Assembly: GCF_004005905.1 (NCBI RefSeq)
Contig: NZ_SACO01000009.1
Location: 1-64,000, forward strand
DNA: 64,000 nt
From: Novosphingobium umbonatum
GTDB lineage: Bacteria; Pseudomonadota; Alphaproteobacteria; Sphingomonadales; Sphingomonadaceae
Reading direction: 5' to 3'
Shown here: positions 36,131-45,472 of the stretch, in pieces
How positions within the stretch are numbered: the stretch's first letter is position 1
How the letters are laid out: every line of letters begins with the position of its first letter
Program-made: the position numbers and the translations under genes
The notes under the pieces: generated by a model
Seen by the model: only the letters and a program-made list of their open reading frames with translations
Databases searched by the model: none
What the model was told of the DNA's origin: nothing

Positions 36131-37609
36131 TCAGGCCAAAGCGCTGGCGGGCAGCACCAGCGTATTGAGCGAATCCGCCGGCAGATCCACCTCCAGCACC
36201 TTGCCCGCCACGCCAAAGCGCACGCGCTGGGCTTGGCCTTGGGCGTTGTTGGCGATGAGCACCAGACTGCCATCAGCGTTGCGGAAGGCCAGATGGTCGT
36301 CAAAGCCGAGGAAACTGTCGACCGGAATGGCCCGCGCCCCCACCTGCACATAGGACGAGACATGGCGCATCAGCCAATAGTCCGGCGTCAGGCGCCATGT
36401 TTTCGCCTTGGGGTCCACCACGATCAGGCTGTTTTGCGGCCAGCCCCAGCCTGACAGGCCGCCGGTGGGTAGGGCGGCGTTCCAATAGTCCCAGGCGCTG
36501 GCGCCGAAAGTGATATAGCGGTGCAGGTTGGTCCAGCCATAGCGGGCATAGTGCCAATCGTTGCTGGCCGTGCCGCATTCCCATTCCGTGCCCCAGATTT
36601 CCAGATCGGGCATATGGCGGGCGATTTCGGGCAGGGCGCGCTTGCCATCCCATTGCACGCCCACGCCCTTGATCACGGCGGCGGCCTTGGGATCGGCCAT
36701 TACTTTTTCCAGCAATGCCGGATTGCCACGTTCCAGTGTGCCGAAAAACACCTTCGTGCCGACCTTGTCCATCTCGCGCCCAAGGAAGGGCAGGAAGCGC
36801 GCGAGGCCTTCAGGGGTCCAGCAGCAGGAGGCATAGGGCTGGGCCGAGTTGAATTCATTCTGCGGCATCACTGTGCCGATGGTGATGCCCAGCTTGGCAT
36901 ATTCCTGCACATAGCGGCCAAAATAGCGCGCATAGGCGTCGAAATAGCGATCCTCCTGAATGAAGTGATCCTCGCCCTCATGGCCGGTCTGGTCATCGCG
37001 GATGCCGGTATCCTTGCCGCCCGGCCAAGGTTTGGCCATGGCGTAAAAGCCGTTTTTCTTCATCCAGCTGGGAGGGCTCCACGGGCTGGCCCAAAGTTGC
37101 AGATCGGGGCGGAAGCTCTGCGCCTCCTTGATGAAGGGGATCAGCGTTTGATGGTCATTGGCGATGGAGAAGCGCTTCAAATCAAAATCGCCCGCCGTTT
37201 CGTCATAGGAATACCATCCGCGGGCAAAATCATTGGCGCCCACCGGCGTGCGGCACAGGCTGAAAGCGGCCTGATCGCGGGCGAAAAGCGTGGCCATGGC
37301 GGCGTGGCGATCGGCGGGGGTAAGGGCTGACAAGGCGACCCAGCCCAGCTCGTTGAAACAGGCACCAAAGCCGCGCATCGTCTGGCGCGGCTTGGCCAGA
37401 TTGACCGTGGCATCGATGCCAAAGAAATTGGCCGGATTGGCAGGGGCCAATGCGGGCACCTTGCGGCTCTGCCATGGCGCGTCGGATTGGGTGGAAAACC
37501 AGAGCGCGCCGTCCAACGTGCCCTTGTCCGCCGCGCGGGCAGCAACCGGGGCGATCAGGCCCGCACCCATGGCACCTAGGGCGTGACGGCGGGAAAGTTT
37601 GGCATTCAT
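36131..37609 (-). CDS. Glycoside hydrolase family 30
   Basis: A 492-residue exported enzyme with a twin-arginine-type leader (LSRRHALGAMGAGLI). Family GH30 features are MRGFGACFNELGWVALSAL near residue 78, SPWSPPSWMKKNG near 176, the acid/base Glu252 in VMPQNEFNS and the nucleophile region IWGTEWECG near 342. GH30 includes beta-1,6-glucanases, glucosylceramidases and related enzymes. Here the partners are a GH3 enzyme and a TonB receptor, which favours a beta-linked glucan substrate (inference). It is three bases downstream of the DUF1593 gene. Confidence 0.9.
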   Translation of the reverse strand: MNAKLSRRHALGAMGAGLIAPVAARAADKGTLDGALWFSTQSDAPWQSRKVPALAPANPANFFGIDATVNLAKPRQTMRGFGACFNELGWVALSALTPADRHAAMATLFARDQAAFSLCRTPVGANDFARGWYSYDETAGDFDLKRFSIANDHQTLIPFIKEAQSFRPDLQLWASPWSPPSWMKKNGFYAMAKPWPGGKDTGIRDDQTGHEGEDHFIQEDRYFDAYARYFGRYVQEYAKLGITIGTVMPQNEFNSAQPYASCCWTPEGLARFLPFLGREMDKVGTKVFFGTLERGNPALLEKVMADPKAAAVIKGVGVQWDGKRALPEIARHMPDLEIWGTEWECGTASNDWHYARYGWTNLHRYITFGASAWDYWNAALPTGGLSGWGWPQNSLIVVDPKAKTWRLTPDYWLMRHVSSYVQVGARAIPVDSFLGFDDHLAFRNADGSLVLIANNAQGQAQRVRFGVAGKVLEVDLPADSLNTLVLPASALA

Positions 37610-37612
37610 GGC

Positions 37613-39148
37613 TTAACGCACCTCAATCAGAATACGGCGATAGCGGGTGATGGCGGGCTGGCCCTTGGGCGTGTCGGTCACTGCCAAAACCAGATGCGCG
37701 GTGCGCACCGGCGGGCAGGTCAATTGCGGCAGGTCCAGCCAGCTTTTGGCGCAGCGCGCGGTGATGGTGACGCTGGTGCGTGCTGCCTTGGGCGCGGCGA
37801 TGGACAGGGCCGGATTGGGCGATTGGCCATCAAACCCCGCCTCGTCATAGGCGAACCAGCGATAGGTGAGCGCGTTGCCATCGGGATCGCGGCTGGCGCT
37901 GGCGTCCAGCTGGATCGTCTCGCCCGCCTTGGCCTTGATCAGCAGCGGCGCCAGCGTACCCAGCCCGTTGACCACCGGCTGCGGCGCATGGTTGGCCTTG
38001 GCAAAGGGCTGGATGGTCCAATCCATCCGCGAGGCAAAATCATTTTGAAACGCATCGCGCCAGCGCCAGATGGTGGCGTGGTCGCTGGTATGGCCGTTGA
38101 CGGTATCGGCGCTGGTCACGCGCATGAAACTGTCGCCGCCTTGGCTGAACAGCTTGCGGCTTTCCCCTGTGGGCTGGCGCAGCAGATAGCGTCCGCCCCA
38201 GCCGCCCCAATCGGGACGCTCCGGCGTGTTCAGCCCATTGGGGATCAGGCCAAGGAAAGCGGGCGTGTCGCCTTCCATGATGAACATATAGCGCGGATAG
38301 GCCGCTCCCAGCGGGCCCTTGGCGCGGATGTTCTTTTCCAGCCAGTCGTTGGAGACTTTGGTGAAATCGGCCCCTTCGCCGTTGCGATAAAATTGATCGC
38401 CCGAAATGCCGGTCCATGTGGCGCTGGCATATTCGGCGCTGTCCTGCCCCGATGGTTTGCCCACCCAGAACAGGGCGGGATATTCGCGGCGCAGGAAGGG
38501 GCCGGCGTCATCCTGATCAGAGATGGAATAGATGCGCAGCTTGGCGATCAGTGCGGCAAAGGCTTCGGGTGCGAGCCGCGCTTTGGCATGGGCCAAAGCC
38601 TCGGCCAGCGTGTTGCCGCCGCCCCACAGGCCCACCCAGAGCGGGCGTGGATCGGGCTTGGCGGCCGCCTCCAGCAGGGCCAGCGCGGCAGGCGAGGGGG
38701 CATCGGGCTTGATCGAGGCCAGACCATAGCCTTCGACCCCGGGCAGGATGCGCTTGGCCAGATCCTCCGCCTTGGGGTAATCGGGCGAATGTTCGCGCAG
38801 GCGGCTTGCCACCTTGGCATAAGCGGCCAGCACATGTTGCGCGATATCGGGGCGCACTTTCTCGCGCTGGAAGATCGAGGTGGTGGCGCCAAAGCCTTCG
38901 ATGTCGATATCATTGGCATAGGTCAGCAGGCGGACCAGCGACATTTGATCGTCGGGTTCATTGCCAATGTCGGACAGGACGAAGACGCGGGCTTTGCCTG
39001 CGTCGGGCAATAGGGTGGCCGCTGTGGGTTTAAAGGGCGTGGGTTTGAAAGCGGCGGGGCGGGGAGCGGCTTGCGCGACACCCACCTGTGATAGCGCTAT
39101 CAAAATTGCGCCTTGTACCCAAGCGCTTGCCTTGAAATGTTCTGCCAT
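37613..39148 (-). CDS. Secreted DUF1593 protein, nucleoside-hydrolase-like
   Basis: A 511-residue protein with a signal peptide ending near AQAAPRP. The N-terminal domain resembles the nucleoside-hydrolase fold: VFVLSDIGNEPDDQMSLVRLL (acidic metal site) near residue 55. A later domain has SASRDPDGNALTYRWFAYDEAGF, an Ig-like/PKD-type strand pattern. The DUF1593 family is found in polysaccharide-use loci of several phyla, but its activity is unproven; a carbohydrate-active role is inferred from the neighbours. A perfect LacI-type palindrome lies inside the signal-peptide codons. Confidence 0.82.
   Translation of the reverse strand: MAEHFKASAWVQGAILIALSQVGVAQAAPRPAAFKPTPFKPTAATLLPDAGKARVFVLSDIGNEPDDQMSLVRLLTYANDIDIEGFGATTSIFQREKVRPDIAQHVLAAYAKVASRLREHSPDYPKAEDLAKRILPGVEGYGLASIKPDAPSPAALALLEAAAKPDPRPLWVGLWGGGNTLAEALAHAKARLAPEAFAALIAKLRIYSISDQDDAGPFLRREYPALFWVGKPSGQDSAEYASATWTGISGDQFYRNGEGADFTKVSNDWLEKNIRAKGPLGAAYPRYMFIMEGDTPAFLGLIPNGLNTPERPDWGGWGGRYLLRQPTGESRKLFSQGGDSFMRVTSADTVNGHTSDHATIWRWRDAFQNDFASRMDWTIQPFAKANHAPQPVVNGLGTLAPLLIKAKAGETIQLDASASRDPDGNALTYRWFAYDEAGFDGQSPNPALSIAAPKAARTSVTITARCAKSWLDLPQLTCPPVRTAHLVLAVTDTPKGQPAITRYRRILIEVR
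39089..39102. promoter_or_regulatory. LacI-family operator-like palindrome
   Basis: TGATAGCGCTATCA is a perfect 14-base palindrome that fits the LacI-family consensus TGNTANCGNTANCA. A second palindrome, CAAGCGCTTG at 39120-39129, is centred 29 bases away. Both lie inside the proposed first 20 codons of the DUF1593 gene, so repression would be by road-block, or the true transcription start lies just upstream. No LacI gene is in the window. Confidence 0.55.
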
Positions 39149-39237
39149 CCTCTAACCCTTTTTGATCATCCACAGCGTGATGGCAGAAAACGGGGCCGCC
39201 GCCTTCTGCCACAACACTTGTCTTCGTCTATCAAGGC

Positions 39238-39270
39238 CAGTGATGGCGCTTTAACGCAAGCCCATCACTG
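39238..39270 (-). promoter_or_regulatory. Hairpin at the carboxylesterase gene end
   Basis: CAGTGATGG and CCATCACTG (39238-39246 with 39262-39270) form a nine-pair perfect stem around the carboxylesterase stop codon. There is no T-run, so it may be an mRNA-stabilising or weak termination structure between the two halves of the locus. Confidence 0.35.
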
Positions 39271-40773
39271 CGCCAGATGCGGCTCCACGAAATCGAGGCG
39301 GGCCTGATACGGATCCTCGACATGGGCTGCACCCTTGCCATCGATGATTTGCACCGAGTTGTCCGGCGCTGTCAATGATGGTTTCACCGCAGGCCAAGCC
39401 GGAACCTTCCCGTCACCATCGGGCTTGCCATATTTGGCAAAATTTACCCAGTAATGATGGGTCAGGCTGGCCACGGGGCTTTCCTCGGCCAAGGGGGCGT
39501 CACCCTTGCGCGCGGGCACCGTGTCAAACACATAGGGCAGCTCGCTGGCATGGGCGGCCCCGCCGATCATCTCCTGCAGCTTGGGCACGGCATAGGCAAA
39601 GCGATAGAGCCACACCGGCTGTTTCGTGGCCAGCAGGCGGCTGACCGCGCGGGCCGGCTCGATGAACATGCGGTCGGCGCTGACCGCCATGGCGACATGC
39701 ACGCCCGGCTTGCTGCCATCGGGGTCATAGACCTTGGCTGCCGCCGCCGCATCCGCGCCATAGACGGCATAGGCCTTGGCCTTGTCGGGATCAAAGGCGA
39801 AACCATCGGCGGAATTGGCGCCGATGATCACCGGGACCTTGGCAGCAAGGCCAGCGGCGGCAATATCATCGGGCGCGCCCAGAATGGTTTTGCCATCCAC
39901 CATCGGGCCGGAATAGCCCTTCTGGCCCATGCTCATCATCGACAGGTCGCCGGTGATCCGCGCCTCTGGCAGGGCGCGCAATTGGGCTGCGTTCAGGCCG
40001 GGGGCAAATTGCTGACCAATAAGCGCTGCCTTGGCCAAGGTCGGCTGGGGCAGCGTGCCATTGCGCCCGCCGCCGCTTTCCACGATGGCTTGGGCAAACA
40101 AGCCGCGTGCGGCAGGGGCCTGCAACAGCATATGCATACTCATGCCGCCTGCGCTTTCGCCAAAGATGGTGACGCGGCTGGCATCACCGCCGAATTTGGC
40201 GACATTGGCGCGCACCCATTTGAGCGCGGCGATCTGGTCCATAAAGCCGAAATTGCCGCCCAGCCCTTCGGTCGCCAGCGCCGGATGGGCAAAGAAGCCA
40301 AAGCGGCCAAGGCGGTAATTGATGCTGACCAGCACCACCCCGTCACGGGCAAATTGATGCCCCGAATAGACCCCGGGCGAGGAGCCGCCGTTTACAAATC
40401 CGCCGCCATGGATCCACACCATCACCGGCAGTTTGTCACCCGCCTTGGCCGAGGCGGGCTTCCACACGTTGAGGTAAAGGCAATCCTCGGCAGGCTGGGT
40501 GGTGATCGGGGCGGCGTCGGGCGGGAAGGGGGCCTGTGCGCAATCATGGCCATAGGCGCTGCCATCGCGCACACCCTTCCACGCCACCACCGGTTGCGGC
40601 GCGCGCCAGCGGTTGGCGCCGGTGGGCGATGCGGCATAGGGGATGCCCTTGAAGGCGGTGACGCCATTCTCGGTCACGCCCGAAACCGCGCCGCCGGTGA
40701 CGACCACGGTTTCTGCCGCCATCGCGGGGCTGGCCAGCATGACGCTGGCCAGCAAGAGGGAGATTTGTCGCAT
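39265..40773 (-). CDS. Secreted carboxylesterase, type B
   Basis: A 502-residue alpha/beta-hydrolase with a cleavable signal peptide (MRQISLLLASVMLASPAMAA). Family landmarks are FKGIPYAASPTGANRW, EDCLYLNVWKP, the oxyanion hole IHGGGFVNGG and the nucleophile elbow TIFGESAGG (Ser207). The acid and His residues follow the usual spacing, with the His probably in SLTHHYWVNF. Type B esterases remove acyl or aryl groups; in this locus it may deacylate a decorated glucan. It is five bases after the GH3 gene. Confidence 0.88.
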   Translation of the reverse strand: MRQISLLLASVMLASPAMAAETVVVTGGAVSGVTENGVTAFKGIPYAASPTGANRWRAPQPVVAWKGVRDGSAYGHDCAQAPFPPDAAPITTQPAEDCLYLNVWKPASAKAGDKLPVMVWIHGGGFVNGGSSPGVYSGHQFARDGVVLVSINYRLGRFGFFAHPALATEGLGGNFGFMDQIAALKWVRANVAKFGGDASRVTIFGESAGGMSMHMLLQAPAARGLFAQAIVESGGGRNGTLPQPTLAKAALIGQQFAPGLNAAQLRALPEARITGDLSMMSMGQKGYSGPMVDGKTILGAPDDIAAAGLAAKVPVIIGANSADGFAFDPDKAKAYAVYGADAAAAAKVYDPDGSKPGVHVAMAVSADRMFIEPARAVSRLLATKQPVWLYRFAYAVPKLQEMIGGAAHASELPYVFDTVPARKGDAPLAEESPVASLTHHYWVNFAKYGKPDGDGKVPAWPAVKPSLTAPDNSVQIIDGKGAAHVEDPYQARLDFVEPHLAQ

Positions 40774-40778
40774 CGCGA

Positions 40779-42992
40779 TCAGTCCTTCACCAGCTTGGCT
40801 GGCATTTTCACCGTCACGCTCTGGCCCAGACGTTCCGCGTCCTCGCCCAGCGCAAAGCTGTAATCGCCAGCCTTGACCACCCAGCCCTTGGGCGTCCAGT
40901 CGGCCAGCAGGCGCGGGTCGATGGTGACCGAGACGGGCTTGGCCTCGCCAGCGGCCAGTTCCACGCGGGCAAAGCCCACCAGACGCTGCTTGGCTTCACC
41001 GCCGCGCTTGGTCAGATAGAGCTGGGCCACGGTGGCGCCTGCCTTCTGGCCGGTGTTCTTCACCGTGAAGCTGGCGGTCAAGCCCTTCACATTCAGGCCC
41101 CCCTGCTCAAAGCTGGTGTAGGACAGGCCATAGCCGAAGGGGAACAACGCCTTCTGCCCCTTGCGGGCGAACCAGCGATAGCCGACATCGGAACCTTCGA
41201 TGTTGTAATCGGCGGTCACCTTGGTGTCGGGCGTGGGCGGATCACCCATGAAATTGGGTTCAAAGTCCCAATAACCATCGACCTTTTGGCGCGGCAATTG
41301 ATCGGCGCTGGCGGGGAAGGTGATCGGCAAGTGGCCCGAAGGGTTGGTTTCGCCAAACAGCACGCTGGCAATCGCATCGCCGCCGCGCATCCCGCCAAAC
41401 CATGCTTCCAGCACGGCAGCTGCCGAACCCAGCCAAGGCATGGCCACCGGATTGCCGGTTTCCAGCACGACGATGGTGCGCGGATTGGCCGCGGTTACCG
41501 CCGCAATCAGCGCGTCCTGGCCGTTGGGTAGGCTGAAATCGGCATGGTCCTGCCCTTCGGTCGACCATTTGGTGGCGAACACAATCGCCACATCCGACTT
41601 CTTGGCCTGATCCACCGCATCGGCAATGATCGAGCCATCGCGATAGGTGACTTCGGCATTCTTGGCCTGCGCCTGAATGGCGGTCAGCGGGGCGGTGCCA
41701 TGGTAATGCTGCGCCGAGAAGGCCGCCCATGGGCCATCGCCGCCCAAGGGGATCGCCGCCTTGGGGCCGCCCACGGGGTTTGTCTGGCTGGAGCCGCCGC
41801 CCGACAGCACGCCCGAATTGGCATAGCCGCCGATCACCGCAATCCGCTTGGCATTCTTGGCCAGAGGCAGCACATTGCCGCTATTCTTCAGCAGGACGAT
41901 GGCCTGCTTGGCGGCTTCCTCGGCCACTTTGGCATGGGCGTCATAATCGATCGCGCCGCCCGGCTTGGCGTCATTCTTGTCCAGCCCTGCGGCATAGATC
42001 GCGGTCAGGATGCGCTGGTTCATGTCATCGACGCGGGCGGCCCATTTGGGATCAGCCTTGGCCTTGGCGGCCAGCACGTCGGTGAAGAACACGCCCTTGT
42101 CCAGTTCGGCGCCCGATTGCTGGTCCAGACCATTGATGGCGGCCTCCACACCGGGGACCGCGCCCCAGTCGGACATGACAAAGCCCTTCCAGCCCAGATC
42201 CTTTTTCAGCACCTTGTTCAGCAGCCAGTCGGAGGCACAGGCCTGATCGCCATTGACCTTGTTATAGGCGCACATCACCGAGAGCGGCTGTCCGCGTTCG
42301 ATGCCCAACTGGAAAGCCAGAATGTCGCTTTCACGCGCGGCGGGTTCGGCAATGCGGATGTCGACGAATTTGCGGCCGGTTTCCTGACCGTTCAGCGCCC
42401 AATGCTTGATGGTGGAGATGATGCCATTGGACTGGATGCCGCGAATGGCTTCACCCACCAGAGTTCCCGACAGCAGCGGGTCTTCGGAGAGATATTCAAA
42501 GGTGCGGCCATTGCGCGGGTCACGCGTCAGGTTGACACCGCCTGCCAGCAGCACGTTAAAGCCCTTGGCGCGGGCTTCGGCGCCGATGGTTGCGCCGCCC
42601 TTGTAGAGGATTTCGGGGTTCCAGGTTGCGGCCTGTGCCACGCCCGAAGGCATGGCGGTGGAGCCGTCCTTGCGCAGGCCCATCACATAGGCCACGCCCA
42701 GCGAGGCGTCCGATTCCTTCAACGCAGGCACGCCAAGGCGGGCGATGCCGGGAATATAGCCAGCGCCAGCCACCGCATCGGCGGGCGGCTTGGGCGCGTT
42801 GGGGAACAGGGGCAGCGGCATGATGCCCTTGGTGAGGATGGTCTTTTCCTCGGGCTTCATCGCTTTCACCGTGGCGGCGGCGCGGGCCTGCGCCTTGGCG
42901 ACATCGGCGGCGGTAGGCGCTTGGGCAAAAGCAGGGGCAGCCAGCGCCAGCAGGCTGGTGGCCGAGGCCAGAAGGACAATTTTACCAGACAT
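40779..42992 (-). CDS. Glycoside hydrolase family 3 beta-glucosidase
   Basis: A 737-residue exported enzyme (signal peptide to AFAQA). The TIM barrel carries KHWALNGQETGR (substrate-binding Lys-His) and the nucleophile Asp275 in GFVMSDWGAV; the alpha/beta-sandwich domain has IAVIGGYANSGVLSGGGSSQ; a fibronectin III-like domain ends the protein, with GYGLSYTSFE. Family 3 enzymes release beta-linked glucose or xylose from oligosaccharide ends. Probably periplasmic. It is preceded by a terminator that separates it from the TonB receptor gene. Confidence 0.94.
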   Translation of the reverse strand: MSGKIVLLASATSLLALAAPAFAQAPTAADVAKAQARAAATVKAMKPEEKTILTKGIMPLPLFPNAPKPPADAVAGAGYIPGIARLGVPALKESDASLGVAYVMGLRKDGSTAMPSGVAQAATWNPEILYKGGATIGAEARAKGFNVLLAGGVNLTRDPRNGRTFEYLSEDPLLSGTLVGEAIRGIQSNGIISTIKHWALNGQETGRKFVDIRIAEPAARESDILAFQLGIERGQPLSVMCAYNKVNGDQACASDWLLNKVLKKDLGWKGFVMSDWGAVPGVEAAINGLDQQSGAELDKGVFFTDVLAAKAKADPKWAARVDDMNQRILTAIYAAGLDKNDAKPGGAIDYDAHAKVAEEAAKQAIVLLKNSGNVLPLAKNAKRIAVIGGYANSGVLSGGGSSQTNPVGGPKAAIPLGGDGPWAAFSAQHYHGTAPLTAIQAQAKNAEVTYRDGSIIADAVDQAKKSDVAIVFATKWSTEGQDHADFSLPNGQDALIAAVTAANPRTIVVLETGNPVAMPWLGSAAAVLEAWFGGMRGGDAIASVLFGETNPSGHLPITFPASADQLPRQKVDGYWDFEPNFMGDPPTPDTKVTADYNIEGSDVGYRWFARKGQKALFPFGYGLSYTSFEQGGLNVKGLTASFTVKNTGQKAGATVAQLYLTKRGGEAKQRLVGFARVELAAGEAKPVSVTIDPRLLADWTPKGWVVKAGDYSFALGEDAERLGQSVTVKMPAKLVKD

Positions 42993-43040
42993 GAGGGATC
43001 GCTCCGGTAGGTTTCAGGGGGAGGAGTGTTGTAAACAAAA

Positions 43041-43070
43041 GAAAAAGGGCCGCAACCTTGGCTGCGGCCC
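43041..43070 (-). terminator. Rho-independent terminator after the TonB receptor gene
   Basis: On the minus strand, the perfect stem GGGCCGCA/TGCGGCCC is followed by CTTTTTC. It lies between the receptor stop and GH3 and would set a higher receptor-to-enzyme transcript ratio. Confidence 0.88.
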
Positions 43071-43089
43071 TTTCATGGTCAGGCGGTTA

Positions 43090-45321
43090 TCAGAACTTGT
43101 AACCGGCCCTGACGCCATAGGTGCGCGGATCTTCAAACGAGGCGGTGCCAAGGAAGGTGCCATTGGCGGTCGCGCTGGTGATCACGATCCGGTTTTCCAG
43201 ATTCTTGGCGAAAGCGCCGACATAATACTTCTTGTCAGGCGAGTTATAGGTCACCGACAGGTCGGTCTTGCTATAGTTGGGCTGACGGAAGAAGGCGCCA
43301 TTGCCCACGTCGGTCAGCGCATAGCTGGCCGAGATGCGGGTTGCGGCATTGCCGACGATTTCACCACCATTGGCCAGCGGCTGGGTATAGGTATAGCCCA
43401 GCGAGACCACCGACTTGGGGCTGCGGTTCAGCTGAACGCCCGAGAAGTTGGCATTGGCGCCGTTGATGGGCGGGGTGTAATTGCCATAACGGGCGTCAAG
43501 GAAGGTGACCATCGCGTTGAACACATGGTTCTGTGCGGGGCGCAGGAAAGCTTCCAGTTCCACACCGTCCACCTTGGCCGTGGCGGCATTGGCCGTCACC
43601 TGGCAAGGACCGCCGCAGACATTCTGCACCGAGGACACCTGCAGGCCGTTGTAGTCATAGTGGAAATAGTTGCCGTTGAAGCGCAGCACATAATCAGGCG
43701 TATGCACCTTGAAGCCAGCTTCATAAGCGGTCAGCGTTTCGGGCTGATAGTAGAGCGCCGAGGCGGGCAGGGCGCAGCCGGTGCCGGTGCCGGTTTCGCA
43801 ACCATCGTTGAAACCGCCAGCCTTATAGCCGGTGGCCACGTTGGCATAGAGCAGGCCCACGCCGGGCAGGTCATAGTCCACACCCACGCGCCAGGTCGTC
43901 TTGCTGAAATTGCGGCTGGCATTGTTGGTCTGGAATTTGACCAGCGTGCTGCCGATACCGCCAACGGTGGCACCCACGCGGCTCTTGTCATCGCTCGAAT
44001 AGCGCACACCGGCCGTCAGCTTCAGGCTGTCGGTGAAATTATACGAGCCTTGCGCGAAGACGCCCTTGGTAACAGCCTTGGTAGGATCCTGCGGGAAGCC
44101 GAAGCGGTCAAATGCGGCCAGACCGGAGCTGAAAAGACCCGGATCAAGAATGTAGAAGGCAATACCCGACTGTTCCTTGAAGTAGTAGCCGCCGCCCTGA
44201 ACGAAGAGGGGGCCCTTTTTGTAAGCCAGACGCGCTTCATGGCTGGTTTGCCAATAGCTGCCCGTGAACGTGGTGCGATTACCGCTCAGCGGGTTCGTAG
44301 CCGAATTGATGGTGCCCAGCGAATAGCGGTCGAAGGTGCGATAGGAGCCGAGATAGGTGGCAGTCAGGCTATCGCTCACGTTCCAGTCGATCTGGCCCAT
44401 GATGCCAGCGCCTTTGTTGTGGTTCTTGCCCTGCCATTGTTCATTGCGGTTGCTGGTACGCAGCGCGCCAGACGAAGCGCTGGCATTATACGAGGGCTTG
44501 GACAGTACGCCCGCCGAGGGGCTTCCTGCAGCGCTGGAGAAGAAGTTGCTGGTGGGCACAGCGTTCACGCCATAGCCGTCATCCAGCGAATAGTCGGCCT
44601 TGACCAAAACCTTCAGGTCCTTGGTGGGTTCCCACAGCGCCGAGAGGCGGGCGGCGAATACGTCCTTGAACGGGCCCCAGTTGAATTTGTCGGTCGAGGC
44701 CTTGCGCACATAGGTGTCGCGGCGGTCGTAGGTGACAGCAGCGCGCAGGGCGAAAGTTTCGGTTACCGGCACATTGATGGCGGCCACGGCATTGATGTGG
44801 TTATAATTTTCATAGGAAGCATCCACCGATGCGCCCAGCTTGTGCTTGGGCGATGCGGTGATCACATTGACCACACCGGCGGTGGTGTTGCGACCATAGA
44901 GCGTGCCCTGCGGACCGCGCAGCACTTCCACGCGCTCGATGTCAAAGAAGGCCACTTCCTGTGCCTGCGGACGGGCCAGATAGATGCCATCCTGCAGGAA
45001 GGCGGCCGAGGGGTCGCCCTTTTCGGTGCCGTCGGTGCTGGTCACGCCGCGGATGGTGATCTGCAAGCCGTTGCCGCGCACGATCGACACGTTGGGCACG
45101 CTGTCGGCCAGCTGGGTGGTGTTGGTGATGCCCTTGGAAATCAGCTGGTCGCCGCTGACCGCGGTCATCGCGATCGGGGTTTTCGACAGCAGCGTTTCGG
45201 TGCGGGTGGCGGTGACGATGATGTCGCCGGTTTCAACCGGCTTGGCCTGCTGGGCCATGGCCGACGTCGACGACATGATGGCAATGGCGGACACAACGCC
45301 CGCCAAGGCGAATTTCTTCAT
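43090..45321 (-). CDS. TonB-dependent outer-membrane receptor
   Basis: A 743-residue receptor: signal peptide (to SAMAQQ), TonB box region DIIVTATRTETLLSKTP, plug domain with LADSVPNVSIVRGNGLQITIRGV, VEVLRGPQGTLYGRNTTAGVVNVIT, then a 22-strand barrel ending in the aromatic terminus RTYGVRAGYKF. Such receptors import oligosaccharides or iron complexes through TonB energy. Adjacent GH3, esterase and GH30 genes point to an oligosaccharide. The divergent upstream region has a repeated GGTTACA. Confidence 0.92.
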   Translation of the reverse strand: MKKFALAGVVSAIAIMSSTSAMAQQAKPVETGDIIVTATRTETLLSKTPIAMTAVSGDQLISKGITNTTQLADSVPNVSIVRGNGLQITIRGVTSTDGTEKGDPSAAFLQDGIYLARPQAQEVAFFDIERVEVLRGPQGTLYGRNTTAGVVNVITASPKHKLGASVDASYENYNHINAVAAINVPVTETFALRAAVTYDRRDTYVRKASTDKFNWGPFKDVFAARLSALWEPTKDLKVLVKADYSLDDGYGVNAVPTSNFFSSAAGSPSAGVLSKPSYNASASSGALRTSNRNEQWQGKNHNKGAGIMGQIDWNVSDSLTATYLGSYRTFDRYSLGTINSATNPLSGNRTTFTGSYWQTSHEARLAYKKGPLFVQGGGYYFKEQSGIAFYILDPGLFSSGLAAFDRFGFPQDPTKAVTKGVFAQGSYNFTDSLKLTAGVRYSSDDKSRVGATVGGIGSTLVKFQTNNASRNFSKTTWRVGVDYDLPGVGLLYANVATGYKAGGFNDGCETGTGTGCALPASALYYQPETLTAYEAGFKVHTPDYVLRFNGNYFHYDYNGLQVSSVQNVCGGPCQVTANAATAKVDGVELEAFLRPAQNHVFNAMVTFLDARYGNYTPPINGANANFSGVQLNRSPKSVVSLGYTYTQPLANGGEIVGNAATRISASYALTDVGNGAFFRQPNYSKTDLSVTYNSPDKKYYVGAFAKNLENRIVITSATANGTFLGTASFEDPRTYGVRAGYKF

Positions 45322-45360
45322 ACCCCTCTCCTTTGTAGGCGATCTTCTGACCGCTCTGAG

Positions 45361-45377
45361 GGTTACAATCGGTTACA
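45361..45377 (-). promoter_or_regulatory. Repeated GGTTACA element upstream of the TonB receptor
   Basis: GGTTACA occurs at 45361-45367 and 45371-45377, ten bases (one helical turn) apart. The segment TACAATCGGTTACA partly fits the LacI-type operator with its central CG. A TTGACA-like -35 lies at 45389-45394 on the minus strand, but no good -10 follows. Likely a regulator site; identity unknown. Confidence 0.35.
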
Positions 45378-45472
45378 TTTGTCATCGCTGTCAAGCGATG
45401 AAGGAGAGGGGGTGGTGAATTAGACATGGCTATGTTGCTGAATTGCAACAAGCGCATATAGATAATTGATTT

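Noticed and set aside
42790-45423. 877-codon open frame antisense to the TonB receptor gene
   Set aside because: Complement of a GC-rich coding region; composition abnormal and no family seen.
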